From Owenia fusiformis (lineage: Eukaryota > Annelida > Polychaeta > Sabellida > Oweniidae): a stretch of DNA of 64,000 bases. The notes beneath the pieces were generated by a model, which saw only the letters and a program-made list of their open reading frames with translations, ran no database searches and was not told the DNA's origin. Positions within the stretch are counted from its first letter, which is position 1; every line of letters starts with the position of its first letter. Of the stretch, positions 51,501 through 63,885 are shown piece after piece. The stretch covers positions 250,001 to 314,000 of the forward strand of contig CAIIXF020000568.1 of the NCBI GenBank assembly GCA_903813345.2, given 5' to 3'. Position numbers and translations under genes: made by a program.

Positions 51501-53431
51501 TTATATTAAGGGAAAATAAAAACCTCCCACATAGAGAAGTAATATATGCCATCCCTACAGTATGGAAGATAACTGAGTGAAATATTGCTAAAAATCTACA
51601 AGTAAAACCTCATTGTAGCTAACTATGTTTCAAAACACAAAATGGAATAAAAAAGAATTAGCAAGGAATAAAGTACAAACTTTACAAATTCAAAAATCTG
51701 GTAGTTCCTTTAAATTTTAGAGAGAAATAGTGTTACAGTATGCAGCATATAGACCACTGTTTACCATTTGTATTACATTACACAACTTATAAAATCACTG
51801 ATGATTTGAGCACATACTGTACTAAAACCTATTAAGATACCAGCTTCTTCCTTGGTACCATGCAAAAATTGCTAAATAAAATCTATGCTTTGATATATCT
51901 TTAATACACGATATCCAGAATTACTCGAAAATATTTCCACAAATTTTGTTGCCAATTTGCTTCGATTTGCATGACAGTACGTCCTAATTGGAACGTTTGA
52001 GATTAATTATACCCAATTCTTAGCAAGTAAATTAATCCCTCGAGGCATGTGGGGAATTTTATAATTTCCAATCTACTTATCTGATCAATAGCACTGATAT
52101 GACCCCAGGGTTATGTGGCAAATGGGTACGATTGGTTCGGGCATTATAGAAGGGAAGAAGGCCACAGGCTACAATAAAAATACAAGCTGCAATTTTAGTA
52201 TGGTCATGCTCATGCTGCGTTGATACCTTTGCTTATTACAAGGGTCTATCAAAGCATCTTATTATGACATCCCATATTTCATTACATCATTACTTATTAA
52301 ATACTCTTATTCAAACGTGTAAAGTGTAAAGTGTAAATTGACATATAGCATGATCAAATCAGGAGGAAATCTTGAAACACACCTAATAATAGTGATGGAT
52401 AAACAAAGTCATAATTACAGGAAATTGTGATCCAGATAATAACATACAACTAAACCTGTCAAAAATAGTTTGATTCTTCAATAAAAACTGCCAAAATTAA
52501 TTTAGATGTTAGAATTGGTCTTGTTTCCTTTTTTGTCTATCATGATGAGTTTGAATCTGCAAATTGCGAGAAACACATATACCCAAACTCGATATAAAAA
52601 TGCTCTGGTCTAATACAGGTACAAAATGCATTGATCAAATTTGCTCTTAGCCATGATTTATTTGGTTTCCTGTTTGAGATCCTCGACTATCCAAGGCATA
52701 TAAGCTACTTATTAACAAATCTTGCAATTAATTTCCCCAGCTTGTCATACATTGGACAATGCAACATAAACATGTCTTAGTACCTCTTCAGGAGATTTCC
52801 GGTTTTTCAAATTAAATGTCCTTTCATCAGTACTTCAATGGTGCTCTCCAGTCAAACCTATTTTCTTGTCCTTTTAGATTTAGTTTACCATTTATCTTTC
52901 ACGCTGACAACTATTTTCATGATATTAGAGTAGAGATACTGGATTAATCAGATCCATTTTTCAACAAAACAATTCAAATAGACAGAAAATTGGCATTAAT
53001 GCTAATTTACTAACCTTTGCAATTCCATCTGTTATACATTTTTTATTGATTATTAGAAATAAACTTGGACATTACCAAAAATAGGCAGACAATTAACTTG
53101 TAAGGGGTAATGATTTTTGATGAGAAGGAGGCTGTTATCTATTTACGGTAAAAAGTGTAACAATAGTTTTTGACGCTGATTGCCTGGCATAAAAAATAGA
53201 CGCTATTACAACATATCCCCACTTCATTTGACGTGACATAAACAATGATATCAAATACATTATTGTTATATCAAAAACACAACAAGATATTAAATTGCTT
53301 CATTATGCAGCATTTTGACTAAAGCTTCTTAAAGAAGAATCAAAATGCTTCATTACAAAGTTTTTGTAAAAATTACATCAAAATCCTTCGTAAGGAAATA
53401 ATATAACTCTGATGTTAAACAGGTCTCAATA
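51501..53431. other. Intergenic DNA beyond the EMC6 3' end
   Basis: AT-rich with no gene recognised. On the minus strand this would include the EMC6 3' UTR. Confidence 0.5.
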
Positions 53432-55419
53432 TCACATGAGCTTGTTATCTATTGTAAAAGGATACGTCCAAAATAATATATAAGTGAATAGTCCTCCAAA
53501 CAGGCCACTGGTGAAGAGGTCTAATCTACTCCTGAAATGTTTATGCCATTGAGCTCCAGCCTTCAGTGTAAGCATTACCTAAAATATACAACATTTTATG
53601 ATTGTATGAAATTATTTGCCATTAAATCAATCAAATCGTTACAGTGTTATTTTACACATGAGATGGACTATAAATCAAATGTGATTTATATTTGTATAAA
53701 GGCATATCTGAAGTACCCCTGATTTTCCTTTTACAGTGTAATAAACGCTTGGGTAATGAAGAACTAATAAAGAGAATCTTAAAGCAGCCATTTGATTTGT
53801 TTTAATAATTGACAATAGCAACATGATAGATCTAAGCATAAATAACACAACTTACAATGACACTGTATCACCAAATTCCATAAATCAATGCCTAATATGC
53901 TCATTTAAAGAATGCCTCATATGAAAGTATGAACCTTGATAACAAATATGTAAATTTTAGATATACATATATAAAGAGCTAGATGAGGGAAAACCCCAGA
54001 GATATTAAGATGGCAGACATAGTAACGTCTCTTGCGTTACCTTCGTTTGTCAGAATTTTCACTGGTTAGTTTACGAAGACAGACAACCCTTTGAACCCTG
54101 CTCTTTATGAAAAGCAGAATAAAACCAACAACAGTGACATCTTTAAAACATTCATTAATTTGATTTTCCAGTTTATGGTTCATTGCAGCTTTCCATCCCT
54201 GCTGTATCATTTGAAGGCTTGTCGGACTTTGTCACTTACAGTTGTCCAAAGGGGTGAGACTTTCACATAGTACTTCGTCATGCAAGTAGAAACGTTTGTA
54301 ATGCATATAATGGGTGATCAGAATTTTGACTATATTTGACCAGCTATTAAAACTCCAATTCAGGTTGAGACTTTCACGCAGTGCTTCAGGGGGAGGGTCT
54401 TGTGTAAACGTCTAAATGGTACATAAGATATGATGGTTACTGTCCAGAAATACTGTCCTAAATTTTTATTTTTATCCGTTTTATCCATTCAGGATATGAT
54501 TATCTAAAGACCAATTGATGGAAATGGGACTTTTAAGACCACCTATTGAACCTATGAACATTGTCTGTTCAACCACCACTAAGAGAACCCCTTTGCAACA
54601 TCCTGTTACCCCCCCCCCCTCTCTACCCCTTATCTTCCATGTCCTGAATCTTTTTTTCGAAAGGGCTTCATACTGGGAAGTCTGGCAACAAAAATTTCTT
54701 CCCAATTTTCATTTGACTAGCAGGGAAAAATTTGGAAATATTTTAATACCGGCAGTACTGTATTGTTCATCTCAAGACCAAGTATTTAGTCAGGAGACGA
54801 CACATACTCCTACAGCACTGGGATAGACACTGTGAGTGTCATGGAAGTATGTGATGGTTGGAGACTCCAGAAGAGTTTCCCATAGATGGCCATTATAACA
54901 TTTTACCCTGTATCTTATTAACGACTAGTATCCAAGCCTAGTGCAACATACCACAGAGTTCGGGAGAGACTCGCCTAGCCTGCGATAACAATCTTACCAT
55001 GGGTTGTCCACTGAATTTTTGAGATAAATAAACTTGAAGACACTAACCCCCTCTATCATCAGATTTCTAAGAGAATTCTGGTAAAATCACCAAGGTCAAA
55101 ATCACTCTGCCGCGAGCTTAAAATGAGATTTCCCACTGAACTTTGACATGTTTTCAGATAAATCACATGACTGCAAGGACATAATGTCAAAGAATTGCCA
55201 AGGAATGCTGAAAGTCAATGCATCTTGGTCTTAATACAATATTAATTACAATTTTAGTAACATACTAGCAGTACTTACAGATAATATTAATGAGATGACA
55301 AAATAGAAGAGGAATCCGTAAAGACCCGTCAGACCTAGAATCCCAGCTGCGCCCCCAGCCAGAGCTGATGTAGATGTACGGCAATATTCTAAGACAGCAC
55401 CATTGACCTGAATCGCCAT
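53432..55419 (-). CDS. EMC6: ER membrane protein complex subunit 6 (EMC6), 2 coding exons
   Basis: Minus-strand exons 55439-55279 and 53578-53432 join in phase 0. From ATG 55419-55417 this gives 95 residues; human EMC6 has 110. Diagnostic blocks are [40 protein letters not shown] and [20 protein letters not shown]6 is a core membrane subunit of the ER insertase that places tail-anchored and multipass proteins in the membrane. Three hydrophobic segments fit that topology. Exon 55439-55279 is open upstream of the ATG (QVFLNQ), so a few more N-terminal residues could come from an unseen exon; the family normally has about 18 residues before this point. The C-terminus ([10 protein letters not shown]) differs from the usual short hydrophobic end. 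Confidence 0.88.
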
Positions 55420-55439
55420 TTGATTCAGGAATACTTGAT

Positions 55440-57299
55440 CTAAAATGAAAAAGCTATAAATGTTTGAGATGTATAAAAAACACATGACTGCAGGGATGAA
55501 ATAAAACATTGTTCAGAAATAAAAAAAATTAACATGCAAACCATCTGAAATCAAATTCAAAATGATTTCATGGCAACAGATGTCAAGAGACCTTTAGAAT
55601 GCATTTATTTTAACTTGAATGTGTAAATGAATCTCTAGAATCAACATGTAATTTTAACTGTCAATTTTGCATGCTTCTGTCAGGCATTCTCTGCCAGGTG
55701 TGTTTATTGTGGTTTGAATTTTATGATAAGTGCTCAGTGGTTAAATGTTCATATATGCGAAGTATTGAATAACCTGATTGGTTTAAACTTACAATCACGT
55801 ATGCATATGTGTGCCATGTATTTTCTAGCTCATTTTTCACTCTATGGAAATTTGTGTTTTACATGGATTCACATGGAACAAAAAAATCGAAAAGCAATTG
55901 ACAGAAGCGTGAAAAATAACATGGTAAAATTACATCCGAGATTTTTGTGATTTTTTTTACTTTACACTCTTTTTATGGCTGATTTACCAAGTGCAGCTCT
56001 TAATTTTTTATATTTGCGCAACACTACAGTCTGTTTAATTTACTCCATAATCAATAGTTGAACCTAAAAAATAAGAAAGCTAAAGACCATTGCGCAATGA
56101 TATATGGAAAAACATATTCATATTGCACATGAATGAGATTAGTATATTTCAAATTATTTAGTTTTTATTGCAATAAGCCTGTGTCAACTTATAATTTGAG
56201 GTCTATCAGCCATCCCATGTTAATTTTTAATAAGTTTTTTGGAATTAACATGGCAGAAAAGCACCAAAATATAAGAGGCTACAGACTTCAAAGCCAATTT
56301 AGAAGCAATCCAAGATGTACAAATGTCATTCATGTACAGTATGAATATGTTTTTTCCATATATTATTGCACATGCAGTGATGATGATAGAAATTTTAAAG
56401 TATGGGACACAGATCAAAAAAATGTCCCACTCCAACTAAAAATGTGGGTCATTTCAATTTTTTTGGGGATATTTTTTCCGTTGCAATTTAATAAAAATTT
56501 ATAACTTTGTCTTGCTCCTGCTTCTGAAACAAGCAATAAAGTAAAATTATATTTAAAAACAAATGGCCAGGGGTTCCCCTGTATTTTATCATTTTTCATT
56601 CAGGGGTTTCACTTGATCTCACGGGGTACGGCAGTAAAAAATAAAGTCTTAAACCCCCTAAAATTAGCCAGAGGTTCTCTGTATTTTACACTTACTCGCC
56701 GGTGGTTCGGCATTTAAAAAATGAAGTTCCAAATCAAACAAATTCGGGTACAGTCAAAACAGAAATATTTGTAACTACTTTGAATTTAAAAAATAAGCAA
56801 TCAAATGACCATATTGAAACAGTTTATGTAAAAATAGAAACATTTATATTTATCCTAATTTTTGTATATTTCAAGCTGTGGCCTTTTATTATTCGTCTTT
56901 CTGGTGTGGAATATATATGCTTTCAATCAATTGAACATATCTGCATTAAATGCTATTGTGTATGTACGTTTAATACGTGGTAATATGCAATAAAATCGGG
57001 ATAAAATTGAAATTCGAATATATTTTTTTGATTCATCGATGGTTGTTTTGATACATGAAAACTACGAACGATTTAGAGTGTTGATGTTCGTATTTTTGTA
57101 GAGAATCTATTGTATCATCAATCACTGGTAATTTCTAAATAAATCATAACAAATTTATTGCTATGAAATAAATATACAATATCCCTGTTACAGTGTAAAG
57201 TTAGTTCTTGGGCATTTAGTGCAAATAGTATAAACCGTTCGCATTTATTTACAAATAAGACAACCGTTCGTACTTCTTATGCATAGCGGCCATGTCAAT
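55440..57299. other. Probable EMC6 first intron
   Basis: AT-rich DNA between the EMC6 coding exon and its candidate promoter. Reading frames at 55714-55950 and 56133-56504 are AT-driven and show no domain. Confidence 0.45.
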
Positions 57300-57480
57300 C
57301 ATAAAGACAAAGGCCAACCCTCCTTACCATATACGGACCTGGAAATCACGTGATGACATAACCTATGAGTGATTCGTCATAACAAATTGACCCGGGGATG
57401 TGCGCAACTGATTTGCGAAGCTAGATTCGCGTGTTAACTACAAGCACGAGATAACAAACTGACGAAAGTAATTTGGTAAA
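57300..57480 (-). promoter_or_regulatory. Candidate EMC6 promoter and first exon
   Basis: This GC-richer island in AT-rich DNA contains TCACGTGATGAC (about 57346-57357), a palindromic E-box next to a CRE-like half site, as often seen at housekeeping promoters. On the minus strand CCGTATATG is followed by gtaaggagg (about 57326), a strong donor that could splice to the EMC6 acceptor at 55440. The candidate exon has no ATG in frame with EMC6, so it would be 5' UTR. This is inferred from sequence character only. Confidence 0.4.
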
Positions 57481-58488
57481 AATATTGCTTAAATCTAAGT
57501 GTTGGGCCTCATTACTGGAATTGAACTGACAGGTATCAAGAATAGGATTCAATCTCGACTACAAGGCAACATGTTTTGACTGCGTCATGATTTTACAGAT
57601 TGGACGCACTGAGGTAATGAATCTGCGTCTTCCCTGTTAATATTGCGCCAAAGACGCAAAGACGCGAGCTATCAACATCACTGCACATGGTCTTAACATT
57701 TCTAATTTTTTACTGTAATCCCTTCAAAATGGATTCTGAATCTTGGCTACATTTGTTTCAGAAGGTGGAAGTTGGATTTTCATTGAATATGTGAAATCCC
57801 TTGGAAAGAATAAAGCACTACATGTTTTAATAAAACCATAGAACATTATAATAACTCTTGTGGTTAGAACACATGCTTTGAACCCATGGCAATAAATTAG
57901 GAAAAGAGAAGTGGGCGATAATATGTTGGAATAGAGACATTGTCATTTTAAAATGCTGATGTTTCCATAGTTCTATGATCAAAGTGAGAAATGAGCCATT
58001 AAACAATAAATCATAACACAATTTGTATTCTAGCTTTGTTATCTTATCTTTTAGGGACGTATCGTGGAGTAAATCCTACCTTTTCGAGCCTTTTTATTTT
58101 TTACGAGAATCGACATTTTTATTTTTTCATGAGTACCACCATTGCTTCTATTTGAATTGAATATATTTGCAATATTCTGCCCAACGAATCATTTATTTAT
58201 ACTAGTTTAAGCCAAACTTTGAATAACTTTTAATTTTTAGAATTAATAGATATTGTTATTATTATTTTTCAGGTGTTAACTTTGCTGCATGTCGAGAACC
58301 GATTCGTGTCATGAAATTGAAAAGTGGGCGTGACCTCGAAAAATTGGAATTTATACGGTCAATATCAAGGCTGTTTACGAAGATAGTTGACCATGTCATT
58401 AGATAAAAATGCTAAATATCACGAGTTAAGACCTTGATTCACATTTTGCCGTATTATTTATCAAAATCAATTCAGCCAATTGCTTACA
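57481..58488. other. Region between the EMC6 promoter and the SLC25 start
   Basis: About 1 kb between divergent genes. It probably includes the SLC25 promoter and 5' UTR, but no clear core element was identified. Confidence 0.45.
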
Positions 58489-61203
58489 ATGGGGACTCAA
58501 ACTTCAGAGAGTTTTGTACAACGGACTTTGAAAAACACAATAGCTGGTACAGCCGGAGGTATAGCAGTCTGTCTAGTAGGCCATCCATTTGACACTTTAA
58601 AAGTTAGACTTCAGACCCAACCGGTAGTTAACCCTGTATACAAAGGACTGACTGATTGTTTTCTTAAGACACTAAAATGGGAGGGCGTTGGAGGCTTGTA
58701 CAAGGGTGTTGGTAAGGAAAATATAACTAAATTCACAACACGATGAACAATTACTTAAGAAGCTTCGATCTGTATGATCAGGAGGGTGACCTTTATACTC
58801 TATATACAACTTATTAATAACATATGGCTTTGTCCCAGATCCTATCTATTTTATTGAAATTCCAGTGTTTTGTTTTCAGGATCACCTATAGTTGGTCAGA
58901 TGTTTTTCAGGGCTACACTTTTCACATCCTATTTTCAGGTATAACCTATGTACAGCGAGCCAAAAATGTGACTCAAGCAAATGTCATTCAGCATGTCTTT
59001 AAAGTCATTCATTAGCTTTTTCTCAATAGCCACAATGTTATGCCCACTTTAAACGTGTTCCAAATGTCGGCCCCTGCTGTCGGCCGCCCTTTGATTCATG
59101 GAAACTCATTGACTATGGAGGCAAACTCGAACGTGTCAGGCAAAGTCAGTTCACTACGCGCTCACCTGCTCACAGACATCTAATGTTACTGTTATAACTA
59201 TCGACCCTGCACTAACTGTTGCATCTTTAAACTCCCTATTGTCTTTGAGACATGCTGAATGACTAAGTTATTAACAATTGTCTGAGTTACCTTTTTGACA
59301 TACCCTGTATCAAGTGACCGGTATTTGTAATTACGTATTGAGTAATCTAGTTAACCGAAAAGGATACAAAACGTTCATTTAGTAATTATTGAACATTCAT
59401 CGATTTCAATGAAATGATTGTTTTTATATTTTCAAGATTTCTACGCTAGTTGCGGGTAGTGACAGAGTGGGACAACGACTTGAGATGCATGAATATTTCA
59501 TATGTGGTGCCTTTACTGGTTCAATAGCTGCCCTAATAGAAGCCCCGATTGATTTGGTAACATCTTATTTTGTGATCATAGTTGTAGAAAGAAAAAAGTT
59601 TATATCAACTGTCAAAGAAGCCCAATGTTGGTCAATAAACGTCATCAAAAATTCTAATGACATGAGTTTTATCTATGGATTTATCCATCTGTACATATAC
59701 CTGAAAAACAAGACTTTTCCCTGGGGAGGGGATCTGCTGCTTTTCGTGTAACACCGTATGCTTTAAAATACTACAAATTAATAAAATGTTGTCACGGTGA
59801 TTATTGTAAGCTTTATAAATCATATAACACAAAATACAAGGTACTATGTTTTTAAGAACTGGGCTATTAAGACGTTTGTTATTTTCAAAATAATATACAT
59901 ATTTCCAGTTTAAATCAAAGATGCAAGTGCAAATAATAAATGCCAAAGCCCACGGGACAAAACCCAAGTACTCCAATGTATTTCAATGTGGCTATGACAT
60001 CACAAGGCAATATGGCATACGAGGGGCGTACCAAGGTCTAGCCGGGGTCTGGCTGAGAAACATTCCTGCTAACTGCTTTTTCTTTGGTGAGTACATGTAC
60101 ATGAATGTGAATTCACACATAGCTAGACAAGGTGTGTCCGATTTCAGTCAATATTTTGCAATGTGTGAAAAGAATTTAAGCCCAAGACTCAATGCATTGT
60201 GTAATTACCATTCCTTTCAGACGTTGTTTCCTAAAATGAGTACTCGATGCTCCGCATCTAGTGTAAATTTTGGAGAGCAACATCTTCAATGAATGGTCAT
60301 TCCACATTGCACTGAGTCCAGGGCTTAAATCTTTAAACAACGATTTATTATGTCACCACCAGCAGTGTTGTGGAGGGTGTTCGGTGGTTGGTGCATGTTC
60401 ATACATTGTCCACTCTTGCACCAAGCCCATATATAACCCCTTCAACCTTAAACTCGCTACATACCTTTTAACCTTACCATAAGGCCGGGCCATAAGGTCG
60501 AATGGCTGGAAGAAATTCCTACTGTATCCTACTGTATCTGGGACTTTTTTGCTGATTATATTGTAATAACTTTTGAACAATCTTATTTGTATCTCTGATC
60601 GTCTTATCAAGACAGAAAAGAATATTTAATTAGTACTTGCCTCTATTCACGCGACATGTCAATATGACAATAATTAATTTAATTTAATTTGTTCTAATGA
60701 GAAAACACAAAGGGCAACACAAGACAGCAACTATGAAGAAGAAGATATAGAATATATTTTTGCCTGTCGCTCAATTCCTTCTGCTAAAGGTAAGAAGACG
60801 GAACCATACAAAGAATTAGCTCTTGCATGAGATTATGGAATAATTTCCATTTTCAGGATTCTACGAGGTGTCAAGGACACTTTTAACACCAGAGGGAGGA
60901 ACTGTCCTTGATCTATCAGCCTCGGCTCTTCTAACCTCTGGGGCAGTGGGGGGTTTTCTTTATTGGTTCCTCACGTATCCCACTGATGTCATAAAATCTT
61001 CACTGCAAGCTGATGAAAGTGATCGTTCAAAGCGTAGATTTAAAGGAGTAGTCCATTGTGCAAAGACATTATACACCACTGAGGGTGGCGTAGGACGTTT
61101 TTTCCGAGGATTTCTTCCATGTTTAATGAGGTCACTACCGGCAAATGCTGCAATGTTTTTTGTTGTAGAGAAGACGAGACAATTTCTTGCTAAAAAATTA
61201 TGA
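58489..61203 (+). CDS. SLC25-family mitochondrial carrier (carnitine/acylcarnitine or basic amino-acid carrier-like), 5 exons
   Basis: Exons 58489-58711, 58880-58938, 59437-59556, 59909-60086 and 60857-61203 join in phase to 308 codons plus stop, the normal size for an inner-membrane SLC25 carrier. The first ATG in frame, at 58489, was chosen. All three repeats carry the family signature: [14 protein letters not shown] (about 33-46), [14 protein letters not shown] (spanning exons 3-4), and [11 protein letters not shown] (in exon 5). Each ends in a typical G-x-x-G block ([44 protein letters not shown]). Overall likeness is to the SLC25A20/A29/A45/A15 group. The exact substrate cannot be assigned by eye. 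AATAAA at 61530-61535 probably ends the transcript. Intron 2 carries an inverted-repeat element. Confidence 0.92.
58951..59309. mobile_element. TIR element in SLC25 intron 2
   Basis: TACAGCGAGCCAAAAATGTG...CATTCAGCATGTC at the left and GACATGCTGAATGACT...CATACCCTGTA at the right are inverted repeats of about 60 bp. The kelch intron has a partial relative. Confidence 0.75.
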
Positions 61204-61626
61204 TCAATGTGCAATGAATAGTAGGACAATCCAGTAATGGTCATACCATACTTAATTTTTACTATTGATACTTACAAAGATATTTACCTCACGGTATCCA
61301 GTGGTACTTGCTGTTTTATATTAAGATAGTTTGCTTTATTTAACCCAAATCTTATTTTAAGACAATCATCAATTACTCTTTACTTTATACTATTACACTT
61401 ACTATTCAACCTGGGATGCGTCTTTTGTGCTACACTAGTTTTTTTGATAGGTTGCCTAATGTCCTTTCTTTAAAAACAATAGAAATAGAAAAAAAAGAAT
61501 ATGCTCTCCTTAATGTATATATTCTTTGAAATAAAATACACTACATTCTGCTTTCTTCTTCATTCTGTTGTGGGTTTTAACATGCGTTAACATCCAATGA
61601 AAAGGCATGTCACGTCGTCGGCGAAG
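61204..61626. other. Convergent 3' ends of the SLC25 and TNF-ligand genes
   Basis: AATAAA for the plus strand lies at 61530-61535. TTTATT at 61335-61340 is AATAAA on the minus strand. If both are used, the two 3' UTRs overlap by about 200 bases. Confidence 0.45.
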
Positions 61627-62900
61627 TCAAACTGCAAAAGCTCCAAAATAGCACATTGATTTGTCTATTTCAATGGTTTTACTCATATCTGTACTGTATT
61701 TTGATTCAACCCCAAGTCGTATGGTCGAACCTTTTCTCAAAAACATTACGCCACCTACATAGTTAGTGTTGACATTTTGAGGTTCGTTGTAATGCCTCGG
61801 GTGTCCCGGGGACGAACGAGAACACATGACTTTTCGTTCACCACACGAGGCTCGTAAACACCCACAAGGTCGGTACGAATCAGCAACGTATAGACAATGA
61901 CCCATCTCATGATCTCTCCCATTGAAAAATATCTGACCGTATAGGAAGTAACTCCCAGTGTATTTTATTACGATAAGCGCCTCGTTGAAGCACTTTAATC
62001 CGTCACGGGGGCGCGAGTCGATGATGAATTTCATGTTAACGCGTGATTGTGCCTCCCAGTCGCTGTTTATGTTGCCTGAAAATAGACCATAAGATAAATT
62101 GCATATCTACCCATCCTTTCTATTATCGCCTCTCATTCTTTTGACATTAATACAGGGTGACACAAAAAGTGCTACCAACATAATTATGGATAACTTTTTT
62201 GCATGCATGATCTAAATTATTCTTTAGCACATTGAAATAAGGCTCCATGGAGTAACTCCAGAAGAAGTTTCAGATGACTATCCTAACTAGATGCACTTTT
62301 ATGAGCGTTACAAGATGTGCTCTAAATGTCGTCCATTCCTTTGCAGGCCACACTGGATTCTACACAAAAATACTACCTACCTTTTGTAACATAACTTAAA
62401 ACTAACGGGTTCTGCTTGCTCGTACTTTCAAGAAAAGGAAGTCCATTTAATTAATCACAAAATGAAATAGTTGTCATTGATATAATCATCATGACTTTAT
62501 TATGAAATTAGTAAATTATGTTACTAAAGATGGGTGTCATTTTTGTGTAAAATTCAGGGGTGCCTGCAAAGGAATAGACAACCCGCCCATCTTATAACTC
62601 TCAAAATGTGCGCATAGTTGAGCTAGTCATCTGACACTTCTTGTGGAATCACTTTAGAGTCTTTTATGTGCCAAAAACAAGTCAGAATTTTTGCAGACAA
62701 AAAAGTTATGCAACATTGGCACACGATACTATGCAAGCAAATGCAAAAATACTGATGCAAACTTAAATAAAGAACCCAGACCTCTCTGAAGATTATGACT
62801 ATTAAGATGATACAGATACTAATTTACCTTGTTGATCAAATGAACCAATAATAGGATGGAGATTATTTCCCGTTTTCGGTACCATGTGGATAGACGCTAC
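61627..62900 (-). CDS. TNF-superfamily ligand, C-terminal TNF-homology domain (partial, 2 exons)
   Basis: Minus-strand exons 62900-62828 and 62075-61627 join in phase (G|GC) to about 174 codons plus stop TGA 61629-61627. The first exon starts the domain (VASIHMVPKTGNNLHP), resembling the A-x-H-L strand A of TNF ligands. The second has TGSYFLYGQIFF, GGVMFLRKGSTIRL and the final CYFGAFAV, the classic last strand. Such ligands are trimeric type II membrane or shed cytokines. The transmembrane and stalk exons would lie further right on the minus strand, beyond 64000. A Cys-rich insert (RPCGCLRASCGERKVMC) sits in the middle of the domain. Which TNF subfamily this belongs to is unclear. Confidence 0.85.
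62152..62719. mobile_element. Foldback element with ACAGGGTGACAC ends, copy 2
   Basis: Starts TACAGGGTGACACAAAAAGT and shares ATGAGCGTTACAAGAT, TTTGCAGGC and AAGTCAGAATTTTTGC with 44438-45028. The last TIR is missing. It lies in the TNF-ligand intron. Confidence 0.75.
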
Positions 62901-62996
62901 CTAAAATAAGATTGTAAAATAAGTATGGCACGTATGATTTTATATGATATAACTATTTCTGTATCGTATTTAACAAGCTAGACATACTGCTCTCGA

Positions 62997-63778
62997 TATA
63001 CAGGGTGGGCAAATAAAAATGGGACACTCACATATACCCTAGTTGAAAGAGTCTACATAACTAAATGCCATGAAAACATATAAAAAAGGTTCCAAGATTT
63101 GTCGATATAGAGTGTACCAATAAGATTAAGGATCTATGTTTTCATCATTTTTTGGGTTGGCACAAGGCATATATTATAATTTTAATTAACTTTCTTTATT
63201 TTTCAATATTTTGACATTATTTTTCTCAGAACTCATGATTATATAATTGCTATTAGTAGCATCGGCAGGGAAGGAGGGGGGGGGGGGTAGCTGATTTTCG
63301 CTAGAATTAACAAATCTGAAAGATTTATTATTTCAAGAGATAGTTTACAATTGAATTACTAATTGAATAGGCGCACGAGACGGGGAAATATGTTAGGTCT
63401 TCCAGGATATTTTTTGAACTTATCCTCCTCCGTTCATTTCTTCCGGTTTCTGCACCATTTACTTAAGAAATCATAAGACTTTTCGAATAAATGCATTTTT
63501 CATAGAAATTCTGGTGTTTTGTGTTACAATGGAATAAGAGGATGATGATTAGCTGTTGACACATCAGTATTTGAGAATAAACTATGCATTATGTGTTGCT
63601 TATAAGTCTAATGTAAATTGTGGACTTTTTGCAGATTTTGAGCCATCATTGATAAAGGTAGACACATTGCAAATTTTATTTTTACAGATTTCTTCATTGT
63701 TTGAATGAGTAAAATCTGTTTTATTTAATCAGTGAATTAACGCAAAGCGTGTCCCATTTTTATTGCTCACGCTGTATA
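62997..63778. mobile_element. ~780 bp TIR element near the window end
   Basis: TATACAGGGTGGGCAAATAA then AAATGGGACAC at the left matches inverted GTGTCCCATTTTTATTGCTC then ACGCTGTATA at the right. The middle is AT-rich with a G tract (about 63277-63288). No coding sequence. Confidence 0.8.
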
Positions 63779-63836
63779 TATTTGTCCCTTGTTTCTTTCT
63801 CAAGTTCTCAAATGCTTCCTAGTCAAATCGCACCAA

Positions 63837-63885
63837 AGACAACTCGTACCCAAGACAACTTGTACCCAAGACAACTCGTACCCAA
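63837..63885 (+). repeat. Short tandem repeat (GACAACTCGTACCCAA)
   Basis: Three tandem units of about 16 bp, AAGACAACTCGTACCC with single-base variants. Confidence 0.85.

Noticed and set aside
56133-56504. 123-codon plus-strand frame
   Set aside because: AT-rich, in the presumed EMC6 intron, with no recognisable domain or splice pattern.
59632-59976. 114-codon minus-strand frame
   Set aside because: Antisense shadow of SLC25 intron 3 and exon 4.
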